Shown here: positions 38,264 through 47,558 of the stretch, one piece after another
Layout of the letters: each line of letters opens with the position of its first letter
How positions within the stretch are numbered: position 1 is the first letter of the stretch
From: AC-56 sp963702195
GTDB taxonomy: Bacteria > Actinomycetota > Thermoleophilia > Solirubrobacterales > 70-9
Direction: 5' to 3'
DNA length: 64,000 nucleotides
Assembly: GCA_963702195.1 (NCBI GenBank)
Contig: OY969725.1
Coordinates: 3,162,001-3,226,000 of the forward strand
Translations under genes and position numbers: made by a program
Notes under the pieces: generated by a model
Told to the model about the DNA's origin: nothing
Databases searched by the model: none
What the model saw: the letters and a program-made list of their open reading frames with translations, nothing else

Positions 38264-38812
38264 CTACCAGGGCAGGCTGTCCGCGATCTCCGAGAGTCGC
38301 GGGGCTGTCTTGTCGCGGTCCGAGAGCATCGGCTCGGCGATCGGCCACTCGACTCCAACGTCCGGGTCGTCCCATGCGATGCCGGCCTCGGTCGCGGGGT
38401 CGTAGAGGCTCGAGAGCTTGTAGGCGACGTCCGCGGTGTCGCTAAGCACGCAGAACCCGTGCGCGAAACCGATCGGCACGAGGAACTGGCGGTGCGTGGA
38501 GTCGTCCAGCTCGTATCCCTCCCACTGTCCGTACGTAGGGGAGTCGCGGCGCAGGTCAACCGCCACGTCCCAGATTCGGCCGCGCATGCAGCGCACCAGC
38601 TTGGCCTGGCCCGGGCTCGTCTGAAAGTGGAGGCCGCGGAGGATGTTCTTCCCGGACCGCGAGTGGTTCTCCTGGGCGGCCCGCATGTCGATGCCGAGCT
38701 CGCGCCACAGCTCGTCGCGGAAGGTCTCGACCAGGAAGCCGCGCTCGTCGCCGTGGACCTCCGGCTCGATGAGCACCAGGCCGTCGAGCTTCGTCTCCAG
38801 CCGCGTCGGCAT
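38264..38812 (-). CDS. rmlC: dTDP-4-dehydrorhamnose 3,5-epimerase
   Basis: 182 residues from ATG 38812. EPEVHGDERGFLVETFRDE, the catalytic His segment ILRGLHFQ, AKLVRCMRGRIWDVAVDLRRDSPTYG, and FLVPIGFAHGFCVLSDTADVAYK with the Tyr acid/base are all present. Double epimerisation step of dTDP-L-rhamnose synthesis. Its ATG overlaps the rmlB stop (TGATG). Last gene of the operon. Confidence 0.97.
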   Translation of the reverse strand: MPTRLETKLDGLVLIEPEVHGDERGFLVETFRDELWRELGIDMRAAQENHSRSGKNILRGLHFQTSPGQAKLVRCMRGRIWDVAVDLRRDSPTYGQWEGYELDDSTHRQFLVPIGFAHGFCVLSDTADVAYKLSSLYDPATEAGIAWDDPDVGVEWPIAEPMLSDRDKTAPRLSEIADSLPW

Positions 38813-39810
38813 CAGCCGAGCGCCCGCCCGTACTGGCGCTCGTAGTACTCGCGGTACTCGCCGGAGCGGATCGGGCTCCACCACCACTCGTTCTCGCGGT
38901 ACCACTCGACCGTGCGCTCGAGCCCCTCGTCGAAGAGGATCTCCGGCTCCCAGCCGAGGGCCTTCGCCCTATCTGAGGCGAGCGAGTAGCGGCGGTCGTG
39001 TCCGAGCCGATCCGTGACGTATTCGATCAACGACTCGTCCCGCCCGGCCAGCTCGAGGATCTTCTTGACCACGTCGATGTTGGGGAGCTCCTCGGGGCCG
39101 CCGAGGTTGTAGACCGTTCCGGCCTCGCCGAAATCCAGCACGGTGTCGATGCCTGAGCACATGTCCTCGACGAAGATCCAGTTGCGAACCTGCATGCCGT
39201 CGCCGTAGACCGGGAGCGGGTCGCCGTTCAGGGCGTTCAGGACGCAGAGGGGGATGAGCTTCTCGGGATGCTGGCGCGGGCCGTAGTTGTTGGACCCGCG
39301 CACGATCAACGCATCGGAGCCGTAGGTGCGGTGGTACGCGCCGACGATCAGGTCGCCGCCCGCCTTCGAGGCCGAGTACGGCGAGGAGGGCTGAATCGGC
39401 GACTGCTCGGTGAACGAGCCGGACTCGATCGAGCCGTAGACCTCGTCGGTCGAGACCTGGAGGTGCCGGATGCCCGCCGATCGCGCCGCCTCGAGCAGCA
39501 CGAAGGCACCGAACACGTCCGTCTCGATGAACTCGCCCGGCGACTCGATCGAGCGGTCGACGTGCGATTCGGCGGCGAAGTTGACGATCGCATCGCAGCC
39601 CTCGACCGCCTCGGCGACCCGCTCGATGTCGGCGATGTCACCCTCGACGAGCTCGACCTGGTCGTCGGGGAGTCCCTTGAGGTTCTCGCGCCGGCCCGCA
39701 TAGGTGAGCTTGTCGAGGACCCGAACCGAGTCATCCGGGTGGGCCTCGAGGCGCTTGCGCACGTAACAAGAGCCGATGAACCCGGCACCGCCGGCGACGA
39801 GGACCTTCAC
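38812..39810 (-). CDS. rmlB: dTDP-glucose 4,6-dehydratase
   Basis: 332 residues. VLVAGGAGFIGSCYV (NAD site), STDEVYGSIESGSFTEQ with the Thr-Asp-Glu catalytic set, YSASKAGGDLIV with the Tyr-x-x-x-Lys, and NYGPRQHPEKLIPL. Converts dTDP-glucose to the 4-keto-6-deoxy sugar. It overlaps rmlD by four bases and rmlC by one. Confidence 0.98.
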   Translation of the reverse strand: MKVLVAGGAGFIGSCYVRKRLEAHPDDSVRVLDKLTYAGRRENLKGLPDDQVELVEGDIADIERVAEAVEGCDAIVNFAAESHVDRSIESPGEFIETDVFGAFVLLEAARSAGIRHLQVSTDEVYGSIESGSFTEQSPIQPSSPYSASKAGGDLIVGAYHRTYGSDALIVRGSNNYGPRQHPEKLIPLCVLNALNGDPLPVYGDGMQVRNWIFVEDMCSGIDTVLDFGEAGTVYNLGGPEELPNIDVVKKILELAGRDESLIEYVTDRLGHDRRYSLASDRAKALGWEPEILFDEGLERTVEWYRENEWWWSPIRSGEYREYYERQYGRALG

Positions 39811-40688
39811 GCGGCGGCCTCCTGCCGGGCGGCGTCGCGCTCAGCCAGGTACTCCGAGAGCCCCTGACGCCAGTGCGGCAGCCGAATCGGGTCGGGCCGC
39901 TCGGTGCCCAGAACGGAGTACGCGGGCCGCGGCGCCGGACGGGCGAGCATCTCGGTCGTCCCCGACATGACGCGGCACTCTACGCCCGCCTGGTCGAAGA
40001 TCTCCTGCGCGAACTCGTACCAGGAGCACCTGCCCTCGGCGGCCATGTGATGGATGCCGAAGTCGTCGCGCTCCATGAGCTCGGCGAGGCCCTCGCCCAG
40101 GTGGCGCGTGTAGGTCGGAGAGCCGACCTGGTCCGACACGACCAGCACCTCGGGTCGCTCGCCGCCGAGGCGCAGCATCGTCTCGACGAAGTTCTTGCCG
40201 CCGATCCCGAAGAGCCACGAGGCTCGGACGATGAAGTGGCGCGGGTTGGACACCGCCACGGAGGTCTCGCCGGCGAGCTTCGAGCGCCCGTACGCCGAGA
40301 TCGCGCCGGTCACGTCGGACTCGAGGTAGGGGCGTCTCGAGGAGCCGTCGAACACGTAGTCGCTCGAGGGCTGGACGATCTTCGCGCCGAGGGCAGCGGC
40401 GCCCGCCGCCAGGACGGCCGCCCCTTCGTCGTTTACGCGCATCGCGCCTCGCTCGTCGGACTCGGCGCCGTCAACGTCCGTGTATGCAGCGCAGTTGACG
40501 ACCACGTCAGGCTCGTGCGCCGACATGGCCTGCTCGACCGATGCGGAATCGGTGATGTCGAGCGCGCTGTGGGCGAGTCCGACCACGTCGTGCCCGCGGT
40601 CTCGGGCGGCGATCATGAAGTCGCGGCCGAGCATCCCACGCGCGCCTGCGACCAGCACCTTCAGCGTCTCGGGACGGCGCGGGGTCAT
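39807..40688 (-). CDS. rmlD: dTDP-4-dehydrorhamnose reductase
   Basis: 293 residues. VLVAGARGMLGRDFM, VVNCAAYTDVDGAESD, QPSSDYVFDGSS, YGRSKLAGE and FIVRASWLFG are the RmlD hallmarks (the Tyr-x-x-x-Lys pair is YGRSK). Final NAD(P)H-dependent step giving dTDP-L-rhamnose. Overlaps rmlA by ATGA and rmlB by four bases, so the operon is tightly coupled. Confidence 0.97.
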   Translation of the reverse strand: MTPRRPETLKVLVAGARGMLGRDFMIAARDRGHDVVGLAHSALDITDSASVEQAMSAHEPDVVVNCAAYTDVDGAESDERGAMRVNDEGAAVLAAGAAALGAKIVQPSSDYVFDGSSRRPYLESDVTGAISAYGRSKLAGETSVAVSNPRHFIVRASWLFGIGGKNFVETMLRLGGERPEVLVVSDQVGSPTYTRHLGEGLAELMERDDFGIHHMAAEGRCSWYEFAQEIFDQAGVECRVMSGTTEMLARPAPRPAYSVLGTERPDPIRLPHWRQGLSEYLAERDAARQEAAA

Positions 40689-41758
40689 GGGATCTTGATC
40701 TCCGCGTTGTCCCCGACGATCATGCGCAGGGTCTTGGGGAGCGATGCGCCGCGACAGAGCGTGACGTTCCTGCCGAGCAGGCTGGCCTCCATGCGCGCGT
40801 CCAGGTCCGTGACGCTCGACCCCGAGAGGAGAATCGAGTGCTCTACCTCGGCGCGCTCGACGACCACGCCGTCGTCGATGGACGTATACGGGCCGATGTA
40901 CGCATCCGTGATCCGGGCCCCCGCGCCGATGATCGCCGGGCCTCGCACGATCGCGCGCTCGAGCCTGGCGCCCTCCCGCACGATCACGCGACCCTCTACC
41001 TTCGACTCGATCAGCTCACCCTCGACCGAGCGCTGGATGTCCTCGAGCACCAGCCGGTTCGCCTCGAGCATGTCATCGAGCTGGCCGGTGTCCTTCCACC
41101 AGCCGGTGACCGTGTGGCTGGCGACGGACTTGCCGTTGTCGATCAGCCACTGGATGGCGTCGGTGATCTCGAGCTCGCCGCGTCCGGACGGCTCAATTGC
41201 CTTGGCCGCGTCGAAGATCTGCGGGCCGAACATGTACACCCCGACGAGAGCCAGGTCGCTCGGCGGGTCGGATGGCTTCTCGATCAGCCGCACCACCTCC
41301 TCTCCGTTCAACTCGGCGACACCGTAGTGCTCGGGGTCGGGGACCCGCGTGAGGAGGATCGACGCGTCGGGCTCGGACTCGCGGAACGCGCCGACGAGGT
41401 CGGTGATGCCGTCCCGAAGCAGGTTGTCCCCGAGGTACATGACGAACGGCCCGTCATGGAGGAAGTCCTCTGCCGTCAGGACCGCGTGGGCGAGGCCGAG
41501 CGGAGCGTCCTGGCGGATATAGGTGATCCGGGCCCCGAACTTCGAGCCGTCGCCCGCTGCGGCCTCGATCTCATCGCCGGTCTCCGGGGCGATGATGATG
41601 CCGATCTCCTCGACGCCCGCCTCGACGAGGGCCTCGATGCCGTAGAACAGAACCGGCTTGTTCGCCACGGGCACGAGCTGCTTGGCGGACGTATGCGTGA
41701 TCGGGCGCAGGCGCGTGCCCGCGCCCCCCGAGAGAATCAGACCTTTCAGGCTCTCCAT
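40685..41758 (-). CDS. rmlA: Glucose-1-phosphate thymidylyltransferase, long form
   Basis: 357 residues from ATG 41758. GLILSGGAGTRLRPITHTSAKQLVPVANKP is the nucleotide-binding start; VMYLGDNLL holds the metal Asp; TGWWKDTGQLDD is the C-terminal sugar-site motif. After residue ~245 a left-handed beta-helix (IVREGARLERAIVRGPAIIGAGA) is present, as in the long StrD-type enzymes. Makes dTDP-glucose, the first step of the pathway. First gene of rmlA-rmlD-rmlB-rmlC. Confidence 0.96.
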   Translation of the reverse strand: MESLKGLILSGGAGTRLRPITHTSAKQLVPVANKPVLFYGIEALVEAGVEEIGIIIAPETGDEIEAAAGDGSKFGARITYIRQDAPLGLAHAVLTAEDFLHDGPFVMYLGDNLLRDGITDLVGAFRESEPDASILLTRVPDPEHYGVAELNGEEVVRLIEKPSDPPSDLALVGVYMFGPQIFDAAKAIEPSGRGELEITDAIQWLIDNGKSVASHTVTGWWKDTGQLDDMLEANRLVLEDIQRSVEGELIESKVEGRVIVREGARLERAIVRGPAIIGAGARITDAYIGPYTSIDDGVVVERAEVEHSILLSGSSVTDLDARMEASLLGRNVTLCRGASLPKTLRMIVGDNAEIKIP

Positions 41759-41775
41759 GACCGCGGGAAGGCTAC

Positions 41776-42240
41776 CTAGTAGGTCCCGCCCAGCTTCCGG
41801 TGATCCCACGTGGCGACTCGCCGCGCCTGGAAACGGATCGCGACGCGCTTTTGCGCCTGGCCCTTCAGCGCCTCCGCCGCGTCTCCGGAGACCTGGGCTC
41901 CGTCGGCGTAGCGCGAGGTCAGCTCCAGGGCCAGCTCGAACACGGTTTCGAGGTCGCGGTGGATCTCCGCTTCCGCCTCGATCTCGACCCCTCGGAGCTC
42001 GGCGTACTCGTGGCCCGTCTCGATGAGGAGCGTGGCGCGTGAGTCACGCTCGAGGTTCTTCACCTTCTGCGACTTGGCGTAGGTGTAGATCCAGATCTCG
42101 CCGTCACGCGGCACGTACCAGAGCGGCATCGAGTGCGGCCACCCCCTCGGACCAAGGCTGGAGACCACCACGATCCGCTCGCCACCGATCAGCTCGCGCT
42201 GCTCCTCCGCGAAGAGCTGGATCTCGCCGCGCCGGCTCAT
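41776..42240 (-). CDS. Pyridoxamine-phosphate-oxidase-like (PPOX/FDOR) flavoprotein
   Basis: 154 residues from ATG 42240. A split beta-barrel of the PPOX class: RIVVVSSLGPRGWPHSMPLWYVPRDGEIWIYTYAKSQK then NLERDSRATLLIETGHEYAELRGV and a C-terminal FQARRVATWDHRKLGG. In actinobacteria this group uses FMN or F420; which one cannot be told. Coupled to the penicillin-acylase gene by an ATGA overlap. Confidence 0.85.
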   Translation of the reverse strand: MSRRGEIQLFAEEQRELIGGERIVVVSSLGPRGWPHSMPLWYVPRDGEIWIYTYAKSQKVKNLERDSRATLLIETGHEYAELRGVEIEAEAEIHRDLETVFELALELTSRYADGAQVSGDAAEALKGQAQKRVAIRFQARRVATWDHRKLGGTY

Positions 42241-44615
42241 CCCGGCTCCAGCGTCAGCTTCTCCCATGGCCCCTCGCCCGCCATCGGCTGGGTGCGGCCC
42301 TCCTTCCAATCCGGCTGGAGGTCGTCGTAGTGGGGGCTCGCCGGGTGACCAGACTGCCCGGTGAACGCCTGCCAGCGCGACCGCTCCGGATCAGTCGGAT
42401 CGGCGACCATCCGCCAGCACGGGGCCCAGATCGCGGTGAACGGGTCGTTGGGGTCCCAGCCAACCTGCGCGACCGTCTCCTGGCCGCCCCCGACCTCGAG
42501 CCTGCGGTTGAAGATCCGGGCGAAGAAGGCGTTCGCGGCGCCAAGGGCATGCGGGAACACCAGCGGGTGCACGCGACCCCAGCGCCACGCGTCCTGGCCC
42601 GGGCCGAACTCGGATTCAAGGTCGTCCATGGCCCCCCGCAGGGCGTCGAGGACGAGGTCTTCCCACGGGCGGCCGATCAGCTCGTCGTCGCCCTCCTCCC
42701 ACAGCGAGAGGAGGTGCGACTGCCACCGCCAGGGGGAGGTCACGTGGGCCACGAACCCGTTGTCCGCGCGGTCGAGCCAGCGCTCGGCCAGATCCCGGTC
42801 GGCGATCGCGGCGCGGGCGACCTCCCGCCCCAGCCGCAGGGTGAAGGCCTGGTAGATGGTCGCGGCGATCGAGTCGGGGCCCATGTCTCCGTCCCACGAG
42901 CGCAGGCGCTCGATTGCCGAGAGCTCGCGCTGGTCGCGCGGGGTCAGCCGGACCAGGCGGTGCACCGTCTCCAGGCCGGGGAGGGACTGCATGTCCGTCT
43001 GGATGGCCTCGAAGCTCTCGACGTCGTGCTCGGGCTGGGCCTCGAGGAGCTCCTCGATTCGCCGTGCCCGGAAGCCGTCCAGGTAGTCGCTCGAGATGTG
43101 GTGCGGGTAGTCGGCCGGCGCGACGCGGTTGTTGGCGGTGACGACGAAGCCCCGCTCGGGATCGTCCATCCGCGGGAGCTCCTGGTACGGGACCCAGCCG
43201 TCCCAATCGAACTCGCCCGACCACCCTGGCTTCGGCAGGTCCGGGCACCCGCCCCGGCGCAACGGGATCCGGCCCACCGTCGCATAGCCGATCGACCCGT
43301 GGCGATCCGCCCACACGAGGTTCGACACCGGGTGCGCGTGGCCGGCGAGGCCGGCGACCAGAGCCGGGCCGCTCTCGAAGTCCAGCACCGCAAAGTTCGC
43401 CTCGGTGATCCCTGGGAAGTCGAGCGCGGAGAACCGCAGGGCCAGCGGCTCCGCGTCGTCGGCGCGGAGCGCCTCGTTCACGACCGGTCCGTGCTCGGTC
43501 TGGCGGATGACGAGCCGATCGGGCCACGCCTGGCCCTTGACCTCGATCTCCTCCTCGATCACCTCGAGCGGCCTCCGGTCTCCCTCGACCTCGTATTCAC
43601 CGCCGTCGATCCGCTCGATGAAGAGGTCCATCACATCCGCCATCACGTTGGTGAAGGACCACGCGACGTCGTTGTTCTGGCCCATGGTCACCCCCGGGAG
43701 GCCGGGCAGGCTGGCGCCGCGGCAGAAGCGACCGCCGAGGTAGAGGCCGACCTGGTAGGTGATCCCGGGCATGCTGGGCGGCAGGTGCGGGTCGCCCGCC
43801 ATGAGCGGCCCGCCCGTCGCCGAGCGCTCGGCGCTGACCGCCCAGTTGTTGGACCCCGTGGCCTCGACCGCGAGGCCGATCGTGTCGCGAACCTTCGCGA
43901 TCTGCTCGGCCAGCGCGAGGCCGTCCCCGCTCCACCCCGCGCCCGGCGTGAGCACCACCGGGTTGCCGCGCGGGTAGCCGGGGTCCAGGCGGGCGGCGAG
44001 CTCGGGGCCGAGCTCGCGTGTCATCTCCGCGCGGAGCAGCTCCCGCTCCCAGTTGGTCGACAGGCCGTAGGACAGAAGCTTCGTCATCGTCAGGGCGTCG
44101 GCCGCACCGAACGGCTCGAAGCGCTGGCGCAGGATCTGAAACTCCGCCGGCAGGGGGCGATCGGCAGCGGCCACGTTCATGCCCGCGCAGTACGCGTCCA
44201 GCCGGGAGCGGATCCCAGGCTCGAGCTCGGCGGCCTCGGCCTCCGCGGTGCGGCGCAGCCCCAGGGTCCGGATGAAGCGGTCGGTGAGCAGGCCCGCAGT
44301 CCCGGCAACCTCCGCCAGCCGGCCTGAGCCGATGCGGCGGTAGAGGTCGATCTGCCAGAGGCGGTCCTGTCCGTGGCAAAAGCCCTGGCCGAACCACAGG
44401 TCGAGGTCGGTGTCGGCGCGGACGTGCGGCACGCCCCAGCGGTCGCGCGCGATCTCGATCTGCCCCTCGATGCCGGGCACCCGGAGGTCGCCCGTCGTTC
44501 GCGGCAGCGGCCGCCTGAAGAGCTGGTACCAGAGCCCGGCCGTCGTGGTGCCCGCGAGGCCCCAGAACGCGGCGCCTGCGAGCGCCGTCCGCTTTGCGAC
44601 AGTCCCGACGTTCAC
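42237..44615 (-). CDS. Penicillin acylase-family Ntn hydrolase
   Basis: 792 residues. An N-terminal hydrophobic anchor (residues 10-30), then IEIARDRWGVPHVRADTDLDLWFGQGFCHGQDRLWQ typical of the alpha chain, and GSNNWAV with Ser255, the nucleophile exposed by self-cleavage to alpha and beta chains. MAGDPHLPPSMPG and GVTMGQNNDVAWSFTNVMAD are typical beta-chain segments. It would hydrolyse amide bonds, for example N-acyl-homoserine lactones or acylated amino acids, outside the membrane; the substrate is unknown. GTG start with a leaderless-type -10 box. Confidence 0.93.
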   Translation of the reverse strand: MNVGTVAKRTALAGAAFWGLAGTTTAGLWYQLFRRPLPRTTGDLRVPGIEGQIEIARDRWGVPHVRADTDLDLWFGQGFCHGQDRLWQIDLYRRIGSGRLAEVAGTAGLLTDRFIRTLGLRRTAEAEAAELEPGIRSRLDAYCAGMNVAAADRPLPAEFQILRQRFEPFGAADALTMTKLLSYGLSTNWERELLRAEMTRELGPELAARLDPGYPRGNPVVLTPGAGWSGDGLALAEQIAKVRDTIGLAVEATGSNNWAVSAERSATGGPLMAGDPHLPPSMPGITYQVGLYLGGRFCRGASLPGLPGVTMGQNNDVAWSFTNVMADVMDLFIERIDGGEYEVEGDRRPLEVIEEEIEVKGQAWPDRLVIRQTEHGPVVNEALRADDAEPLALRFSALDFPGITEANFAVLDFESGPALVAGLAGHAHPVSNLVWADRHGSIGYATVGRIPLRRGGCPDLPKPGWSGEFDWDGWVPYQELPRMDDPERGFVVTANNRVAPADYPHHISSDYLDGFRARRIEELLEAQPEHDVESFEAIQTDMQSLPGLETVHRLVRLTPRDQRELSAIERLRSWDGDMGPDSIAATIYQAFTLRLGREVARAAIADRDLAERWLDRADNGFVAHVTSPWRWQSHLLSLWEEGDDELIGRPWEDLVLDALRGAMDDLESEFGPGQDAWRWGRVHPLVFPHALGAANAFFARIFNRRLEVGGGQETVAQVGWDPNDPFTAIWAPCWRMVADPTDPERSRWQAFTGQSGHPASPHYDDLQPDWKEGRTQPMAGEGPWEKLTLEPG

Positions 44616-44621
44616 GCTTCC

Positions 44622-44627
44622 ACTCTA
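44622..44627 (-). promoter_or_regulatory. -10 box TAGAGT, predicted leaderless start of acylase gene
   Basis: On the minus strand TAGAGT ends 6 bases before the GTG at 44615. Confidence 0.5.
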
Positions 44628-44649
44628 GGAAACGGCGCGCAGTGGTCGC

Positions 44650-45291
44650 CTAGTCGTAGAGGTCGTCCGGTAGCCGGCCCTCGGTATCGAGCTTCTCCAG
44701 GTGCGCCTCCATCACGAGCGCAGCGGCCGCGCGGAGCTCCGCCGGGACGTCGTCCCAGGCGGCGTCGAGAAGGCGCGCCCGCGAGCGCTCGCCGGCATCG
44801 AGCGCCGCGAGCAGCTTTCGCTCGCGATCCAGGCGGTGGTCGATGTACTCGCTGATCTTCGCCCGCGGATCGGTGACGTACGGTCCGTGTCCGGGGCACA
44901 GCAGCTCCAGGTCGAGCTCCTGGATCCGCCGAAGGGAATCGAGGTAGGCGGCGAGCGAGCCGCCGTCGGGCGGCACGAACGTCGAGCCCTCGCCGAGGAT
45001 CAGATCGCCGGTGAAGCAGACCCGGCCTGCCAGGAAGCACACGTGATCCTCCGCGTGCCCGGGCGTCGGCATCACCTCGAACGGCCCGGACTCCACCACC
45101 CCGGCGTCGAGCATCGGCAGCGCCGCCGAGTGATCGCCGTGCGAGTGGGTCAGGAGGACGCCGCCGAGCCCGCCGCGACGCTCGGCCTCGTCGCGTAGGG
45201 CGGCGACGTGGCCGGCGTCCTCAGGCCCCGGATCGATGACGTAGGCCGGGTCTGAGCCAACCACATAGCTGTTGGTGCCCTCGAGGGTCAT
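44650..45291 (-). CDS. Metallo-beta-lactamase-fold hydrolase
   Basis: 213 residues from ATG 45291. TLEGTNSYVVG, YVIDPGPED, the zinc motif THSHGDHSAAL, MPTPGHAEDHVCF, FTGDLILGEGS and CPGHGPYV match the LACTB2/glyoxalase-II-like group. The codons upstream of the ATG still read like the family N terminus (EIVRFVAPNPGA) but no ATG, GTG or TTG occurs there before a stop, so the true start is uncertain. Lies 76 bases downstream of the pafBC fusion. Confidence 0.85.
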   Translation of the reverse strand: MTLEGTNSYVVGSDPAYVIDPGPEDAGHVAALRDEAERRGGLGGVLLTHSHGDHSAALPMLDAGVVESGPFEVMPTPGHAEDHVCFLAGRVCFTGDLILGEGSTFVPPDGGSLAAYLDSLRRIQELDLELLCPGHGPYVTDPRAKISEYIDHRLDRERKLLAALDAGERSRARLLDAAWDDVPAELRAAAALVMEAHLEKLDTEGRLPDDLYD

Positions 45292-45367
45292 CGCGCCCGG
45301 GTTCGGCGCGACGAAGCGGACGATCTCGGGGTGTCCCGGGGCGGTGTCGATGACCGCGCCCCGGGCG

Positions 45368-47419
45368 CTAACTTCCGCTGACGGCCTTCAGCACCGCGTC
45401 GCGGGCGTCGTCGGGCTCGAGCACGACGAGGTCGCCCACGCCCTTCAGGACCTCCCGAACGAGCCAGTCGGTTGAGCCGTACGGCAACTCGACGACGACT
45501 GCGCCGTCCGAGAGCTCGTCGGTCACGGTCCGCTCCTCGCGCAGCCACCGTGCCCGGTCCGGAGAGACCCAGACGCGCGCGACGCCCGCGGTCCCGACCT
45601 CCCCGTGCACCAGCCACTCCTGCTCGGCGAGGCGCTCCTCGACGCCCTCACGGGGCTCGAAGGACTCGTCCGTGACCCGCGCCTCCTTCATGCGGTCGAG
45701 GCGGAAATGCCGGGTGTCGTCCCGGCCCAGGTCGTAACAGCCCAAATACCAGCCCTCGGGCCCGTTGACCAGCTGGTAAGGCTCGACCTCACGCTTGATG
45801 AACTCGTCCTCGTTCTCCTTGTAGTAGTGGAGCTCGAGCACCCGGCGCCGCTCGATCGCCTCGTTCACGGAACGCACCACCTCGGAGTCGTCCCGGCCTG
45901 GAGCGATCTCGAGGCCCTCGTGCGACGGGTCGTGCCCGAGCGCTCCGACGATCTTCTCCCGCGCCGTGGATAGGCCGGCCTGCGGCAGGTGATCGCCGAA
46001 CAGGTCGATGGCGGCGACGAGCGCCTTCGCCTCGAGCGGCAGCAGGCGAGCCGGCCGCGCGAAGTTGTCGCCATAGGTGTCCGGGTCGACCTGGATCTCG
46101 TCGCCGTCGATCTCGGCGTAGAGGACGTAGGTGCCGCCGCCGAAGTTCACGACGTTCAGCACGTCGAGGTCCTCGTGGAGCTCCTCGCGACTCACGTTGA
46201 GCTCCTGGAGGACGCGATCGACCGGAAGCTGGGTCTCATCGCGGGCAGCGCCGATGAGGAGGCCCGCCAGAGTCACGAGCCGGGCGAAGCGCTCCGGGCG
46301 GATCACCGCCTCGGAACGGCCGTTCGACGACCGTGGCCTGCCGTTGCCTTCGGCGATCGGTCGCTTGACCGTGTTCGCGACGTCGAAGTCGGTGCGGTGG
46401 CGGTTGCGCAGGAGCGCCAGGCGCTCGGCTGCGTCCTCGGCGAGATCCGCCGGCTCCAGAAGCTGGGCATTCTCACGCCAGCCGAGCACCCATGACGTCA
46501 GCATGCGGCCGGAGGCGTAGCTCGTCTCGTAGATGAAGCCGCGCCCCGGCGCGCCGTCCTTCTTGGCGGCCTTCCGCAGCTTCCCGAAGCCGCCGAAGTC
46601 ACGCTCGACCAGCCAGGCGATGCGCTCGCGCAGGAAGACCTTCGCGGTGCCGGCGATCTCGCCCATCTGCCAATCGGCCCGGGAGGCGTAGTCGCGCCGG
46701 TCGAAGTCCTCGCGGGGCGCGAAGTCGTGCTCGGCCTTGGTGGCGTAGGAGACCTTGGCCCGGATTCGCGACAGCCTGAAGACGCGGACGTCGTCGCGCT
46801 CGTGCGAGTGGGCGATCAAATAGAACTGGCCGTTGCGGAAGACGAGGTGGTACGGGTCAACCTTTCGGTCGGAGACCTCGTCGCGCTGCATCGAGTAGTA
46901 GCTGAACTCGATCGTCTTGCGCCGCGAGATCGCCGTCTCGATCTTCGCCAGACGCTGCGACATCTCGCGCCCGCCGCCCGACGGCGCGAGCTTGACGTCG
47001 ATCGGTGCGGTGTCGGGCTCGACAAGCGGGCTCGGTCGGCCCCACGAGACCTGCTGCAGCGCCAGTCGCAGAGGCTCGGCGTACGCGAACTCCCCGTCGA
47101 GCAACACGAGCGCGGTGCGCAGTGCCGCCAGCTCGCCGTCGGTGAACTCGATCGGCGGCAGGTAGTAGTTCTCGGGCGGCAGCGCGTAGAGCTCGGCCTC
47201 GAAGAAGCCCTCGGCCGGCTTGTCGACCTGGAGCGAGATCCCGAGGCTCTCGAGCTCCGCGCGGTCGGCGTAGAAGCGCCGCGCGAACGCGTCGTCGTTC
47301 ATCGAGCTGTAGCCCTCCACCTCGCGCTTGATCTCGAGCGCCGATACGGGCCTCCCCGTGGCCATCAGGAACGAGATCAGGGAGAGCTGGCGGATGAGCT
47401 TTTCGGTGTCCTTGGCCAT
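45368..47419 (-). CDS. pafBC: PafB-PafC fusion, WYL-domain transcriptional activator
   Basis: 683 residues in two homologous halves. Each has a winged helix (KLIRQLSLISFLMATGRPVSALEIKREV; FARLVTLAGLLIGAARDETQLPVDRVLQEL), a WYL domain (IEFSYYSMQRDEVSDRKVDPYHLVFRNGQFYLIAHSHE; LELHYYKENEDEFIKREVEPYQLVNGPEGWYLGCYD) and a WCX tail. In most actinobacteria PafB and PafC are separate and together activate the LexA-independent DNA-damage regulon; natural fusions are known. The many repair genes in this window are possible targets. A hairpin repeat lies just upstream. Confidence 0.94.
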   Translation of the reverse strand: MAKDTEKLIRQLSLISFLMATGRPVSALEIKREVEGYSSMNDDAFARRFYADRAELESLGISLQVDKPAEGFFEAELYALPPENYYLPPIEFTDGELAALRTALVLLDGEFAYAEPLRLALQQVSWGRPSPLVEPDTAPIDVKLAPSGGGREMSQRLAKIETAISRRKTIEFSYYSMQRDEVSDRKVDPYHLVFRNGQFYLIAHSHERDDVRVFRLSRIRAKVSYATKAEHDFAPREDFDRRDYASRADWQMGEIAGTAKVFLRERIAWLVERDFGGFGKLRKAAKKDGAPGRGFIYETSYASGRMLTSWVLGWRENAQLLEPADLAEDAAERLALLRNRHRTDFDVANTVKRPIAEGNGRPRSSNGRSEAVIRPERFARLVTLAGLLIGAARDETQLPVDRVLQELNVSREELHEDLDVLNVVNFGGGTYVLYAEIDGDEIQVDPDTYGDNFARPARLLPLEAKALVAAIDLFGDHLPQAGLSTAREKIVGALGHDPSHEGLEIAPGRDDSEVVRSVNEAIERRRVLELHYYKENEDEFIKREVEPYQLVNGPEGWYLGCYDLGRDDTRHFRLDRMKEARVTDESFEPREGVEERLAEQEWLVHGEVGTAGVARVWVSPDRARWLREERTVTDELSDGAVVVELPYGSTDWLVREVLKGVGDLVVLEPDDARDAVLKAVSGS

Positions 47420-47426
47420 AGTCTGT

Positions 47427-47459
47427 TGGTGAGGGGCTTCAGCCCCGAAACTGGCAGGT
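47427..47459 (+). repeat. Dispersed hairpin repeat, copy B
   Basis: GGGGCT and AGCCCC separated by two bases, with the same right flank (CGAAACTGGCAGGTG) as copy A at 3567-3594 read on the other strand. It lies 8 bases upstream of the pafBC start. Confidence 0.5.
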
Positions 47460-47558
47460 GCGGTCCATTGGCGCTGAGCATAGGGGCTAGTTGCCAGCCG
47501 TTATCTGGTCCGCGAGAACGCCCCCGCAAATTGCGGCCGCTTGATCAGCGGGTGGGGC

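Noticed and set aside
42039..44327. 762-residue plus-strand ORF
   Set aside because: Shadow of the penicillin acylase gene.
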